A stretch of 64,000 nt of DNA from Incurvaria masculella. Its lineage: Eukaryota; Arthropoda; Insecta; Lepidoptera; Incurvariidae. This document shows positions 22,188 to 34,016 of this stretch, one piece after another. The position numbers were made by a program, and so were the translations under genes. The notes below the pieces were generated by a model. It had not been told where the DNA came from, searched no databases, and saw nothing but the letters and a program-made list of their open reading frames with translations. The stretch covers positions 18,556,001 to 18,620,000 of the forward strand of contig OX335647.2 of NCBI GenBank assembly GCA_946894095.1, written 5' to 3'. Within the stretch, counting starts at the first letter, position 1; the number at the start of each line of letters is the position of its first letter.

Positions 22188-22490
22188 AAAACCGGCCAAG
22201 TGCGAGTCGGACTCTAACACGAAGGATTCCGTACCATCGTACAAAAAAATTATACAAAAAAAAAACAGATTTTTTGTATTTGAATTTGAATTGAACCCCT
22301 TTAATTTGAATTATTTTTTAATGTTACCTTTTGTGGCAAAATAAATACACACTCTGTGAAAATTTGAGCTGTCTATCTGTTACGGTTACTGAGATACAGC
22401 CATGTGACGGACGGACGGACGGACGGACGGACGGACGGATGGCGGAGGCTTAGTAATAGGGTTCCTTTGGGTACGGAACCCTAAAAACTC
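22188..22490 (+). repeat. GGTTCCGTACC repeat, second direct copy
   Basis: Starts AAACCGGCCAAGTGCGAGTC, has a longer (GACG)n tract near 22407-22438, ends GGGTACGGAACCCTAAAAA. Same orientation as the preceding copy, about 70 bp away. Confidence 0.9.
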
Positions 22491-22499
22491 GATAAACAA

Positions 22500-22846
22500 G
22501 TTAAGAACGGCCCGTAAGCTATGCTCCCCATACAAACGTAGTTTAGTAATCATTTGGAAACCGCTATTGCAATTAAATTGATATTTAATATCTAATATCA
22601 GGTAACAAATATCTGTGAAACGAACGAAATGAAAGCAAAAAGAAAATCTTCATACGAATTTACTTTTCTTTGTGGTTTCACCCAGAATACATTTACCGAA
22701 AAGACAAAGACATGCAGACACAGATATTTGTAGCCTAATATTAGATACCAAATATCAAGTAAGTTGGAACAGTGGTTTTCAAATTATTACTAAACTACGT
22801 TTGTATGGGAGGCGACATTTTCTGATGCTTACGGGCCGACCTTAAG
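22500..22846 (+). repeat. Inverted-repeat element, CGGCCCGTAAGC ends
   Basis: Ends CGGCCCGTAAGC and GCTTACGGGCCG. Inner arms also pair: CCATACAAACGTAGTTTAGT against ACTAAACTACGTTTGTATGG, and GATATTTAATATCTAATATC against TAATATTAGATACCAAATATC. Noncoding; another copy is at 53141-53486 in the opposite orientation. Confidence 0.87.
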
Positions 22847-24284
22847 AGGCAATGATAGAGGGTACACGTTGAGCCAACATAAACCCACTTCCTATTAGGA
22901 TAAAATATGATAGGGAAATTCAATTATCATAGGTATAAAAAGTATAAATTAGAAGTGAAACGGCACTCTCTTAGCATGAAAATGTTTATTATTATGCATA
23001 AGGTCGGCAAAATGCCAACGCCGCCCTGGGCATGTATTCTTGGCATTCCGTCATTGCGGATTCAGTAGAGTTAACAGAAGAAGAATTTACTTTGACATTA
23101 CTTTGGCATTCTAGAAACCGATCGCAGCGCCACACGGAATGAGTGGCCACGGAATTAAACGTTTACATATGTTATAATTGTTATTTGTATGGACGATGAA
23201 AACTTTGGCATTCTGGGAAGATTTTGACAGCTGCGTTTACTGATTCATTCGTGGAATAATTCGTACTTGTTTCCGCAGCTGCAATGACAAAGGTTGCCAG
23301 GCATTCGGCTTTAGCTAGTTATGTTTGGGATTTTAGGAAACATTTTTGGAAACCATTTGCGGGTCTGGCCTGTCCGGCATTTGTTAGGCTTTTCATCGTT
23401 CGTGGTGTAACTCGTCACACGCCTGCTGGTTAAGCGGGCGAAGAAATGCAGAATGACGTCGACACGCCGACCCCAGAAAGAAGCGGCGACTTCCTCCCCG
23501 TCCCGCCGCGGTGTCGCTACGCATTTATAAACATTACGCTATAATATTTTGGCAAACGAAACGTTAGAATAAGAAGATGTTAATAGTTCATAATATATCC
23601 TCACGGCCACTGTTCCGTTAGTTACTTACTTTTAGAATTGAAACTTCAGTGAGGTTCACCATAAGCAGTAAACAAACACAGAATAAGCTAAAATACAAAT
23701 ATTCGATGACACGCCGAGTCGTGTTTGTTTTCGTGCGCTACCATTCGTTAGCAGCTTACGGCGAGCACTTCTATTACTGAAAAACAGAAAGAGATAGCAC
23801 TACACTAGCTCCCACTGCCACAGTCCTATTTAAAATCATACTTTCCGAGTTGAGGAATAACCTCGGGAATAACGAAAAATAGCATATTCGTTTCCGTATG
23901 CGATTCAGTAAATGCCGCAGGAATAGGTCGGAAGTAATTAACTGATTCAGCTATGATTCAGCTATGATTCAGTAAAGTGTTTACATAAGTTTGGCTAGAA
24001 TGCACCACCAGCCCTTACCGCCGTTATACCTGCACTAGAAAATGGAGAATTGAAGAAAGTCATCCGTGACTCGCATTTTCTTTGACGTGTACGTTTGATT
24101 GATCAATACATTTCTTCTATTTAATGAACTTGAAGGAACTGAGAGTTGTACATTATGGAACAGTACGATTTCAATTGGTATAAATGGCAATGTTATTGGC
24201 ACATGAAATAGATACTAACTCGATCCGTTATATTATTTTAAGAATTTGGCACTTACATGTAGTAACCTAAATCGTTGTCGTGAT
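22847..24284. other. Unrecognised, repeat-poor stretch
   Basis: No convincing exon. GATTCAGCTAT is repeated three times near 23942-23977. The sequence looks largely single-copy within this window. Confidence 0.4.
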
Positions 24285-24560
24285 ATAAAAACCGGCCAAG
24301 GACTCGCACACAAAGGGTTCCGTACCATAATACAAGATTGAACACGAAGAAGTAATGTTTTTGTAAACAAGCCCTCTTAAATTCATATCTTTTCAAATAT
24401 TTGTTGTAATAGTGGCAAAGAATACACACTGTTAAAATGTCAGCTACCTCCCTATTACGGTTCATGAGATACAGCCCTGTGACAGACGGACGGACGGACA
24501 GCGGAGGCTTAGTAATAGAGTTCCGTTAGCACCATTTGGGTACGGAACCCTAAAAAACGA
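24285..24560 (+). repeat. GGTTCCGTACC repeat, shortened
   Basis: AAAACCGGCCAAGGACTCGC lacks the usual GTGCGAGTCG segment. Followed by GGGTTCCGTACCATAATACA, a short (GACG)n and GGGTACGGAACCCTAAAAA. Confidence 0.9.
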
Positions 24561-24594
24561 ATAAAATAATGCATTATTAAATAATGAAGTTAAA

Positions 24595-24682
24595 GTGCCG
24601 TGCCGTGACAGGACCTTCCTTTTGTATTGAACTGGATGGAAAATACGCACAATTGTTTGTCACCGCTTCTGTACCATGAAAT
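24595..24682 (-). repeat. SINE fragment, minus strand
   Basis: Complement reads GAAGCGGTGACAAACAATTG, then TTTTCCATCCAGTTCAATAC and GGAAGGTCCTGTCACGGC, the central body of the SINE family. Confidence 0.75.
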
Positions 24683-24784
24683 GCTGTATTAACCGAGGCG
24701 GATATATACCTACCGCCTAGTAAGTATGGAGGGACCTATAGTTCTACATGGGTTCTTAATAAAAAAAAAAGTTAAATCTATACT

Positions 24785-26571
24785 TCTATACTAATATAAT
24801 AAAGCTGAAGAGTTTGTTTGTTTTTTTGTTTGAACGCCCTAATCTCTGGAACTACCAGTCAGGTTTGAAAACATATTTTTACATTCGATAGCCTAATTCT
24901 TAAGGAAGGCTTTAAGCTATTGAACATCACGTAACGACCCTTGGGAGCCGTGCAAAAAGAAAAATAGTCAGGGCGCGGAGCGAAAACGAAATGATAGCGC
25001 GGCGAGGGCCGAGACGGCGGCGGTGGCCACCCGACGAGGACCGAGTATTGCCGAGAAGAGCCGAAGGTACCACGCGCGAGCGCGGGAAGCGGCTACCAGC
25101 GTTGCCGATAACCACAATTGCCCAAAAACGTTCTTAGGATTCCCGGAATTCCGTAAAAATCCGGAATAGGAACGAAATTTTCAATTCGAATGAGCAAAAT
25201 AAAAGTTTGTGCAGTCGACGGCCGTCCGAACAACTTTCGGGAGAAGATGAAATCCAAAGTCCCCGATTGCTTCAAGCGATCGGCAATGCTGCCCGCGCCC
25301 CTCGCCAGTCGGCTTCCCGCGATTGCTAACGATAGACGCGGTTGCAGAGATCATCGCTCCGTGGTCGTGTGGTACACGGATTAGTATGAGGTTTTTTACG
25401 TAAATTGTTTGTATTGTTTCTACCAACCCGCGCGGTATGCTAACTTAGCAATTAGCCGTGTCCTAGCTACACACATTAGTTTAGGCTTTTAAGGTTGATT
25501 GTTTAAAGGCGTATTGTTAAGATATTACGGTTTCAGTTGAACGGTTTCTTATTTTTTGTTTGTTAGATTAGTACTAAGCCAAGCGCGGTATTTTGAACTT
25601 TCAACGGGGGATACGAAAACCATGCCGGCCGGCCAGGTGCTGTATCGAGTCCAGGGAGCCAAGCAGATACTTAGCTGATAATTGTACCTCCTCCGTATAG
25701 CTCGATTTATTTCCGCAATTTTAGGGCTACTAAGCATCACGCTAAATTACCAGAGAGGGGACCAGTAGTATGAAATGCTTATAACATGAGAACCAATTAC
25801 CCAATTTAGATGAGGTTTGTATCTGAGTCTAGCCGTATAGGCATCACGCTAACTTACCAGAGGAGCGAGAAGAGAGGGTTACATATTTATAACAAAACAA
25901 TAAGTGGACTGCTCCTGCATGTGAAATTTGGCAGAGTACATCACTCTAGATCACGAGAGGCGTGACTGTTGCGATTAAAGGCTCATAACTTACGAACTAC
26001 TCACTCGATTAATATGTGGATTGCATCTACGTACAGGACCTATGGGCGCGGTCGGGGTTTGGATGGGTGGCCGTTTTCGATGTTAATGCTGGTTGTGGTA
26101 CGGATTCCACGTAAAAAATAGCTCCCCTTTCTTACTACCTAGGTTGTAGGGTGAATCCCGCTCGAGTTGTTACGTACCATCGCACTGTGAATGATGGATG
26201 GTCGAACCGGCAATAAAAAATGTCCATGTTTTCCGTCCATGGCAATGTGTAGTAGTGCCAGTGCAGGATCGCCCCAGCGCGGCGGCAAATGCTTTTAAAA
26301 AACAATTCAGTAATTGGCCCCAATATTTTGCAATATATTCAAGTACATTTCTTCCACTGAATTTATAAATGGCAGTATTTGGATGTTTTCTTATTCAATC
26401 ATGCCACATCGGCTCAACGGATTTTGATCCAGTTTTTTTTTTGTTAGATACATTGTTTAATCTTCTGTTAGTAAAGTAGTTCAACTAGCCTTTTGGGCCA
26501 GCCCTTTGGGTTTCAGCCCGATATCAGTCCAAAACGACATTGACCCGAGCGGAGCCGGGTACCTCAGCTAG
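24785..26571 (+). mobile_element. Non-autonomous Helitron carrying a SINE
   Basis: Starts TCTATACTAATATAATAAAG, a start I associate with lepidopteran Helitrons, and ends GAGCGGAGCCGGGTACCTCA GCTAG before T. No Rep/helicase is encoded. It shares internal sequence with the Helitron at 34017 (GAACCAATTAC.C.ATTTAGATG, TTCGATGTTAATGCTGG/TTCGATGTTGAGGCTAG, CGGCAAATGCTTTT). A GC-rich block at 24950-25090 has open frames but nothing recognisable. Confidence 0.8.
26035..26290 (+). repeat. 5S-headed SINE inside Helitron
   Basis: Retains GGGCGCGGTCGGGGTTTGGA TGGGTGGCCG, close to the 5S rRNA internal control region, and body parts GGATGGTCGAACCGGCAATA and TGTCCATGTTTTCC. The 3' tail is replaced by Helitron sequence. 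Confidence 0.8.
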
Positions 26572-26572
26572 T

Positions 26573-27871
26573 CTTAGATAATAAGGGTTTGGATACTACT
26601 TTGGGAACCGAACCCGCGGTCTCCAATGGAAGAAACCAGTCGTTAACCACAAGGGTATACACAAACCACCACCTTCTCTGGAGGTATAGGCAGAGATGAT
26701 GCAACCATATGGTGCGATCACGTTACAGAGCATGTCCGGCCGGCTGCTCGCGCGCCTCTGTCGGCATAGCGGGCCGGGCGCGGAAGTTCATGCTCCCTGA
26801 TCACATAAAACTTATTTCCCTTCATCTACAGATGTAAATCACATTCACGTATGCTCAACGGTTACGGGTGCCACGTATTTGCCTGACCTTTACGAAGTAC
26901 GTCATCAATCTGATCGTGGTTCGTTCTCCTAGCATCAACCTAAGACGTCCTAAATACTTTATGCTCCGTACAATGAGAAAGAATGCATAATAATAAAAAC
27001 TTACAATCTTGACCTGATTGAATGAACGATTACCGACCTACTAAAGGTTTTTTTTAGATTTTACATTACATTTTACACCCACGACCCTTTCGTTGCTCGA
27101 ATACTATGTTAGCTTAGATTGAGGAGCAGCTTTTGTCTCCCGCCCGCACGCATGCGCAGATTGTCGAGCACTTGTTTAACCCTAAAATTACAGTGACCCC
27201 ATGCAGCGAACTAATAATATACAGTGGCCCCCCATGCGAAACGACGCGCGACGACGCCATGGCGCCCCCCAGTGCGCGGCACAAGCGGCGCGACATCGAC
27301 AAGTGTGCTTTTGGCGCGAAACGAAGACCCACGCGTCTATGGACGTGGAATTAGAAAGGGCGCGAAACAAGGTTAGGTTGGCAAATGTGACAGTTTTGTG
27401 AGTGATTGTTTATCGTTAACGCTGAAAAAGAAAGTAGAATTAATTTGACAAATTTGTAAAATGAATTTGAATTTACCTTTGTAGATGCAGTGCTAGTGTC
27501 ATAACTGGAATATAATTTACAAATAAAACCTAGGTAAGGTACCGAATTGCTTGCGTTAGGATGATCATAATGCTTTCTAGTAAAAAATTCGTTCCATTGT
27601 AATGATTTAAAAGATGAAAACTGAATTAGGTAGACAAATAATAAATATAATACTGTACGATAGAAAATCGTTCCAATTAGGTACACTCAAGCCAAACTCA
27701 TATCATCGGAATATTAATAAATAGCTGGAATATGTATTTGAAATCCAGTTTGAATTCTTTCATTTAAATCATAAACTTTTAGAGTCAACAGTATGTTCAG
27801 AATGTAAGACGTTAGTTGCACATTGCACCATTTTATTTCCCATTCTGAGTTCGTTCGTTTCGTCACGAATG
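26573..27871. other. Unrecognised sequence
   Basis: GGTATAGGCAGAGATGATGC near 26684 resembles GGGTAGGCAGGGATGATAAA near 29304, so both belong to an unclassified repeat. A CpG-rich stretch at 27237-27356 includes a 31-codon frame starting at 27259; I could not recognise it. Confidence 0.35.
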
Positions 27872-27948
27872 CTGTTCCATGGTTCGGAATCCATGTAAAA
27901 CTGTAGGTCCCGTTCCCCTACAAGGTGTTAGGGTTTCACATCTACCTG
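27872..27948 (+). repeat. SINE fragment
   Basis: CCATGGTTCGGAATCCATGT, AAAACTGTAGGTCCCGTTCC and GGTGTTAGGGTTT match the region just after the SINE head. Confidence 0.65.
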
Positions 27949-28571
27949 TGTAGAAAAAGGACCTCGATCTACCAAATGCAGACGCATAGACTTCCTTCGT
28001 ACATGTTCCGTAGTGCCAAAATAAAATAAAATAGGATGTAACAAGATGGGCGTAAAAAAGCTCCTGTCAAACCAGCATGGAATTAGTATTATCCGTCATT
28101 TACGAATGCACAGTGCCGTTTTCTGTGTGACTAAACGTTCTTGGTGCCGTAGTATACAACAAAAAATCCTTTGACGTTCATCGGAAATAACTAAATAGAC
28201 CAAATTGACTTCCCTGCATCCTTGCCGTTATACTAGGTTTATATGTAAACATGTAGGTGTGTGTACTTTGTGCAAACAGAGGGTTACACAATCAATAAAA
28301 TTAGTGGTGAAACAAACTACTTTGGGGTGCGCCTCTACACTGACGCCGCGCCGGTTTCGACGAATACAAGTTTCTCGGTTTATATGAAAAGCAAGGCCGT
28401 TTAAAAAATTCACAGAAATTACATTTGCACATCAAAATATATCAGTGTATTTGTCTGATAAGCATTGGTTTATCTGTGTTCAACCGTTTCGGTTTACTGT
28501 TGTCCTTGTAAGTTCAGGTCTAACAGTTAATAAATTGAAAAATCTAAAATTAGCATTGTTATTTGTTTCAG

Positions 28572-28620
28572 ATAACCTCACAAACATGGCTACTCTACCA
28601 ATTTTCGTGTCGCTGAGCAG
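28572..28620 (+). other. Candidate small exon (first coding exon)
   Basis: Strong acceptor (pyrimidine-rich TTATTTGTTTCAG) and donor (CAG|GTAAGC) bound a 49-nt segment. Its ATG at 28586 opens a frame MATLPIFVSLS that leaves the exon in phase 2 after 35 coding bases. A similar 35-base candidate is at 58362-58396. No downstream exon was identified, so gene identity is unknown. Confidence 0.35.
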
Positions 28621-28711
28621 GTAAGCACGTAAAGAAAGGGGTGATTTTAAATTACATACACACATTTATCGTTATCATATCATCGCTCATGACATGGTTT
28701 CTAACTATTAC

Positions 28712-28835
28712 TTTTTTGTTGCCGTGACGGAACCTTCTCTTTATGGATGCCGGAAAATACGCAATATGCTCGGTACTCCTTGTTTATTAAATGTGATGGT
28801 ACCAACCTGGGTGGCCTAGCATGGCTAGATACAAC
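28712..28835 (-). repeat. SINE fragment, minus strand
   Basis: Complement reads GGCCACCCAGGTTGGTACCA TCACATTTAA, then the CATCCATAAAGAGAAGGTTC part of the body. Confidence 0.65.
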
Positions 28836-28856
28836 CGTGGTTTTGCAATAGTATAA

Positions 28857-29145
28857 ACAAGTGGTAGTCGGACTCGCACACGACGGGTTCCTTACCATCG
28901 TGCGAGATTAACACAAAAGCCACGTTTTTTGTATTCTCCCTTTGATTTTATTTTGTTTAGAATTTCTGCTATTCGTTGTATAGCGGTTACAGAAATACAT
29001 ACTCTGTGAAAGTTTCAGCTGTCTGCCTTAGCTAATTCTAACTGGGAATGGGATGCAGCCCGCTGATAGACGGACGGACGGACGGACGGATGGAGAGCGG
29101 AGGGTTAGTAATACCGTGCCCAAAGGGTGTCAACGGAACCCTATG
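28857..29145 (+). repeat. GGTTCCGTACC repeat
   Basis: TAGTCGGACTCGCACACGAC GGGTTCC, a (GACG)n tract near 29070-29090 and a degenerate GGTGTCAACGGAACCCTA end. Confidence 0.82.
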
Positions 29146-29224
29146 ACCACTGTGACTATTAATTTACTTGACCTAAATAATTAGGTACATCAGTAAATCT
29201 CATCAATTTAAGTGGAAGACTTTT

Positions 29225-29790
29225 TAGACAATTTTAAACCAAGTCAAAGTACGCATAGACACATACGTACATACATAGGGTACTATCAGGCTGCTTTCCC
29301 GGAAGGGTAGGCAGGGATGATAAAGCGCCATACGGAACTATCACAGCATATTTCTTTCGCTTCTTCTACGGACATGCATCTTTTAACGTTTACGTTTCTG
29401 CTGCATGACACTTCCGCACAATGTCGCTCTGTAAATCTGTTGAGTCATTCATTCCCTCTAAATGTCCGAACCGGCTCAACATACCCTTCTCTATTCTCGT
29501 CACTATGTCTTGTAGCGCTTTGTAATCTTATTTCTAACCAAGTTATTGCGGAACTTGTCCGGAAAACATACTCTGCAAACTTTCCCCAGGGAACGCATTC
29601 TCCCAGGTTTTATTCTGTATTCGTGCCTCTTCTGCCACAACCAAGTCTTCCATACCAACTTCCATACATAAGTGTAGACACATGCACCAGCATACCGTTA
29701 TGGACCGCCATTTTATGTGTAGCTTTAGCTGCAGGCAGGTTAACTGTAGCTGGCTTTTAACCAATCAATCAACACTGATTTCCGTCTCAG
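29225..29790 (+). repeat. Unclassified repeat with chance ORF
   Basis: A 147-codon frame spans 29317-29760 but is rich in Ser/Leu and resembles no known domain. GGGTAGGCAGGGATGAT upstream is repeated near 26684. I treat it as a transposon-derived segment of unknown class. Confidence 0.3.
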
Positions 29791-30674
29791 CACTCACTCT
29801 TCTTTCAATGTCTATGTTACACTTTTTAAATGCACACTAATTCACCTTTCCTAACGCTTCATAACTTATATGATCACTGCTTCGTCTCGCAAAAGATATT
29901 AGCAAGAAAAAGGAATGCACAGGGCAGCAATAAGGAAATCTTCAAATTTATTTATTTGCTATTATTAATTTACTGTTTACTCAGGATATATTTTTATAAA
30001 ATAAAAAACTGAACATGCTCACTGTATAGCTTCTTAGCAATAGATTTCTGGAGACTATTAAACTGTGCCAACAATACTATCCAAGCTTGCTTGGGGTGAT
30101 TGCTTGGCCGATCAAGTAAATCCGGCATGGCAACACACTGTTTACAAACAACGTCGAGTCAATTTCTACAATAAGACTAAGGAGAGTTCCCCACGTACGC
30201 AAATAAACAGTGGCTTCGGCGAGGATTGCAGAACGTGTGCCAAAAGTTAAATCGTATCGGCAGCGATGTATTTACTCTTACTATCGTTGCGGGATACCAA
30301 TCTAGTAGGGTTGCAATCCTGAAGCAGGAAAGCCTTGAAAAATTAACTTCTGTTTTTATTTTTTCGGCCAGACCAGGAGTAAGCAAATCCATCAAAGTTT
30401 TGCACGTGGTCACGCCCAAGATTTAAAGTTATAAAAGATCGGTGTGACGTCAGTGAAGATATAAAATGGTCATTTTTTAAAATTCGTATTTGTGTTTTGT
30501 ATTTTATTTATAATTTATTGTTAAATAAGTAAACTACCTATATGTACTAGAGTAAAAGTATTCAAATTGTGAGACAGGCTTTCATGACGAGGTGCTGAAG
30601 GCTAAGGTCCTGGAACTCAACTGCAGTTAATTGAATTAATGTCTCAAATATCACGTACATATGTAGGACTACCT
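29791..30674. other. Unrecognised sequence
   Basis: AT-rich, short open frames only; no repeat recognised. Confidence 0.4.
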
Positions 30675-30790
30675 TATTATCCTACAGAGTGGGTGGACTA
30701 ACTTGAATCCGCCGGACTAAACCGGTTTTTTATGGTTAGTCCGGTGCTAATCTCGCACTAAGATTTGACAGGTTCTCTCTGAATACGACA
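30675..30790 (-). repeat. MITE with GTATTCAGAG-type ends, copy D
   Basis: Minus-strand copy, ending CTCTCTGAATACGAC, with GGTTAGTCCGGTGCTAATCT in the core. Confidence 0.8.
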
Positions 30791-33009
30791 GCTAGTGCTT
30801 AGGTCCTGCGTTACGAACAATTTAATTAAAATAATATTTGGTTCAGACGGATTTTAGATTCGGACAAAAGCATGGATTAAGGAAGTGAGCATACAAATCG
30901 AGACAGAATTGCTTGCCTAAATGGCTGGTCGGACCATAGACCTAGCATGCGCGCGCAGCCTATTTCTATGGGTCGGGCTAACTTTGACTTTTAGTCGAAA
31001 ATACAGAAACGAATGTGGTCAATATGGCGTCTCAACTTTCTTCCAAGGGTACGTCATCTTGGACTCGGAGACTCGAGGGAAGTGCGAAGGTAACCAATTT
31101 AATTAACGAAAACGAAAAAATTAGAAATGATAAAACCGCCAAACCCAGCTTCAAAGGCACAGCCTGATTTTCAACATAAGGCGACGAACTAATGAGCCCT
31201 AGGGATATCTTAACAAATGTACCTTTGGAACCAACTTCCAGAGGATGAACAAATGGCATCATCCTAGACGCCACACGTTGGACTTTTACCCAAATACGTT
31301 TTCCTTAATTACCAATGCTTATGTTGTTATTGCACTATACTTACTTTTGTATATTGTTTTTTTTTGTGGCGTATTAAAGAATTTTCAATCAATCAATCAA
31401 TCAATCACTACTGTGGCGCCGAGGGTGATGCGTTCCGTAAATCCCGGTTAATGAACTAATTTAAGACAATCTAATTTTGTTTCATCAAAACCTTTATAAA
31501 TAAGATCGAATATCTAAATTAATAAAATATTAGACCTTGTCAACTATACACATAATACAATAAAATATTTAAAAAATCGTATTAACGTTAACCTAACCGA
31601 TGAACATTGAACAACTTGGCCGCTCATTCCTCAAACAATTAATAAAAAAAACAATAAAGGTTTAGGCTAGGAACCACATCTCCCCATGCAGTTATCCGAC
31701 ACGCCAGCTGTGCACGCGAAAAAATCGCTAAAGTTTTAACAAATATTGTTTTCATTTGTTTTTCCTCTACATGTGTATACACTTTATTTGATTCATCCAT
31801 TTTTAAATATTTGGATGCGCAGACTAGATCTAATTGCAATGCAACTACAATCGCCAGGGTTCAATGTTTTTTAAAACATCCAGGATCGCCTCAACCCTCG
31901 GTGAGTAGTAAGCGGAAGACACGCGAGGCATATATTCTGGACAACAGCCAGGACAGCGGGCACGCCAGATGTGCAAAATAGTCACTCTGAACACACGGAT
32001 ATCAAATGTGCACCTATACTTGCATTCATTTCTAGATACTTCGGTATAAGAGTAGTAAAGTAACCATAGAGCCTTACCGTAAATTAGGCACAGAAAACGG
32101 CAAACAACAGTAATAAAAATTAAGGCGTAAATTAGACAGCATAGAAACAAAAAGGTGACCATTGTAAATTAATTCGCCCGGTGAACAAGCAAGTGAGCAT
32201 CTCGTACCATCCTATCTATGAAACGACGTGTTATTCGGTCAAGAGAACTGAAATTGAACAGTAAGTGTGGTACGAAATGCAACGAATCGTCAGATTTAAT
32301 CACTCACTTGACGTTCACCCGGCGCGTTAATTTGCCATGGTAACCCCTCTGCTGATTAATAGTTTGTATATCAGGTCTATATTTTGAAATTATAAATCCA
32401 AAAATGCGACCGCAAGGACGAATGACGACGAATATTTACTTTACTCGTAGTATCAAATTAACAATCCAAACCAAAATATATTGTAAATTGTTGGACACAA
32501 GTGATCGGTTAAAATTACCTACATAAATTGAATCACCCGTAAATGGTATTAAATTGTCTCTGCATGCATAAATTTCCCAGCAGTCTGCTGAGGCCATCAA
32601 ATAAATTACATCTTGATTGATTAGGACGGTGCTCTTTAGATTGTACTCTAGCAGGTGAATCCATACTAAATCGCATCTATTTATCGATCAGCCGTCTACG
32701 GTAAAAAGGGATGCAATAATTTTAAATTTAGAAGCGTTCGCCTATGTTCCAGAATAGACTCCAGCTGCCCGTGTTTACGGGATGGTTTTATTGTTCTTAA
32801 GTAACAAGAACATCTTTTATTCAGTTTTATAGTGTCTTTACGAGACTTCAGAGTGATTTTCTGGAGTAAACTGGCGTGTTTGGAATCGACTTTACCATAG
32901 ATCGAAATTGTTTTTATTCACACAACTATATTGAAAGTGGTATCAAGTTACATAACAAAGTCGAGACTCATTTTTTTTATGTTTTATTTTATTCAGAAAT
33001 TAATAGCCA
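30791..33009. other. Unrecognised sequence with a LINE-like tail
   Basis: A 47-codon frame from 31024 (MASQLSSKGTSSW...) looks protein-like but is unidentified. The segment ending at 31407 in TTTTGTGGCGTATTAAAGAA then (TCAA)n resembles a LINE 3' tail. Around 32285-32345 lies a copy of the short repeat in CYB5D1 intron 2. Nothing else seen. Confidence 0.35.
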
Positions 33010-33043
33010 CGAGACTTGGCGAATTTAAATTCGCCAAGTCTCG
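33010..33043. repeat. Perfect 34-bp palindrome
   Basis: CGAGACTTGGCGAATTT followed directly by its exact complement, with no spacer. Confidence 0.95.
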
Positions 33044-34016
33044 ATACAGTTAAATACAGGTAAATTCGAGACAGTTACGATTTTACGTCTAAATTTGAGA
33101 ATTTTCCAATAAAATAGCCCCAGTGCGAGATTGTCAATAAAAAATACTATCTACTTAAAAAAACCTAAATATTAAGTTATTGGAAAAACAGTGACCTCCA
33201 TTGTATATGCATATGTTTACGCCACTCGTCGCTCCTTCCACCGCGGTATGATTCTCGCCCGAGAGTTACGACATTTTGAAACATTCCTCTTATAGCGTCA
33301 CCATCGTAATATGTATTGTAATAGAGAACGGTGAATTTAACTTTTGTTTAGATTTTCATTGTTATTCGTACATTTTCGTGTATTTTATATTAACGGGTAA
33401 ACAGTGTTCAGTTTACTTTTTTAGCTCGACGTCTCGTCCACCACGTTGTGGACATCATCAGGAATCGCAACCTGGAGGACCTCTGAATCTTTGTTCAGTC
33501 AGATGTCAACTACAGGCGCAGATCGTAGCTATGGGTAGGTTCAGCTACAGATGAGGGAACCTAGTGACGAAGAATTCCGTTCGGCAATGAAGTCATCCGT
33601 TCAAACATTTCACAGCTACTCGTGTGAGAACTTCTCGTATTCGATTCATAAGTAAGGGGGCAGGTGAGTGCTTCGTTTTCAGCCTCGCAGCTGTTTCCAA
33701 GATTTGTCCCTATTTTTGTAACAACGGAAGTAAGAGAATTGTATTGGAGATCGAGTCTTTCGAACCATCGATCATACATATGTTTCCCGTCTGAAAATGA
33801 AGGGATTTCTTCCTCTTTCTAGCAATTGTAACAGAGGGTTGATTGTGATTGCCGGGCCCTGGCTGCCCAACAAACGTAAACAGAAGCGGCGCAGTAAACA
33901 TTGTAAAGAGGGCCACATGTCGTTTCGGAATGGTTCCGCAGATACGTTTGTGGTGAATGTCACAAGATTAATGAGCTCGGATTTCTATTTGATTTTGGTA
34001 TTCTTAATTTATCTAA
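33044..34016. other. Unrecognised sequence
   Basis: Short overlapping open frames on both strands, none with recognisable domains. Confidence 0.4.

Noticed and set aside
25190..25384. 64-codon frame
   Set aside because: Falls within a non-autonomous Helitron and resembles no Helitron or host protein.
29317..29760. 147-codon protein gene
   Set aside because: No domain, unusual composition, and the upstream sequence is repeated near 26.68 kb.
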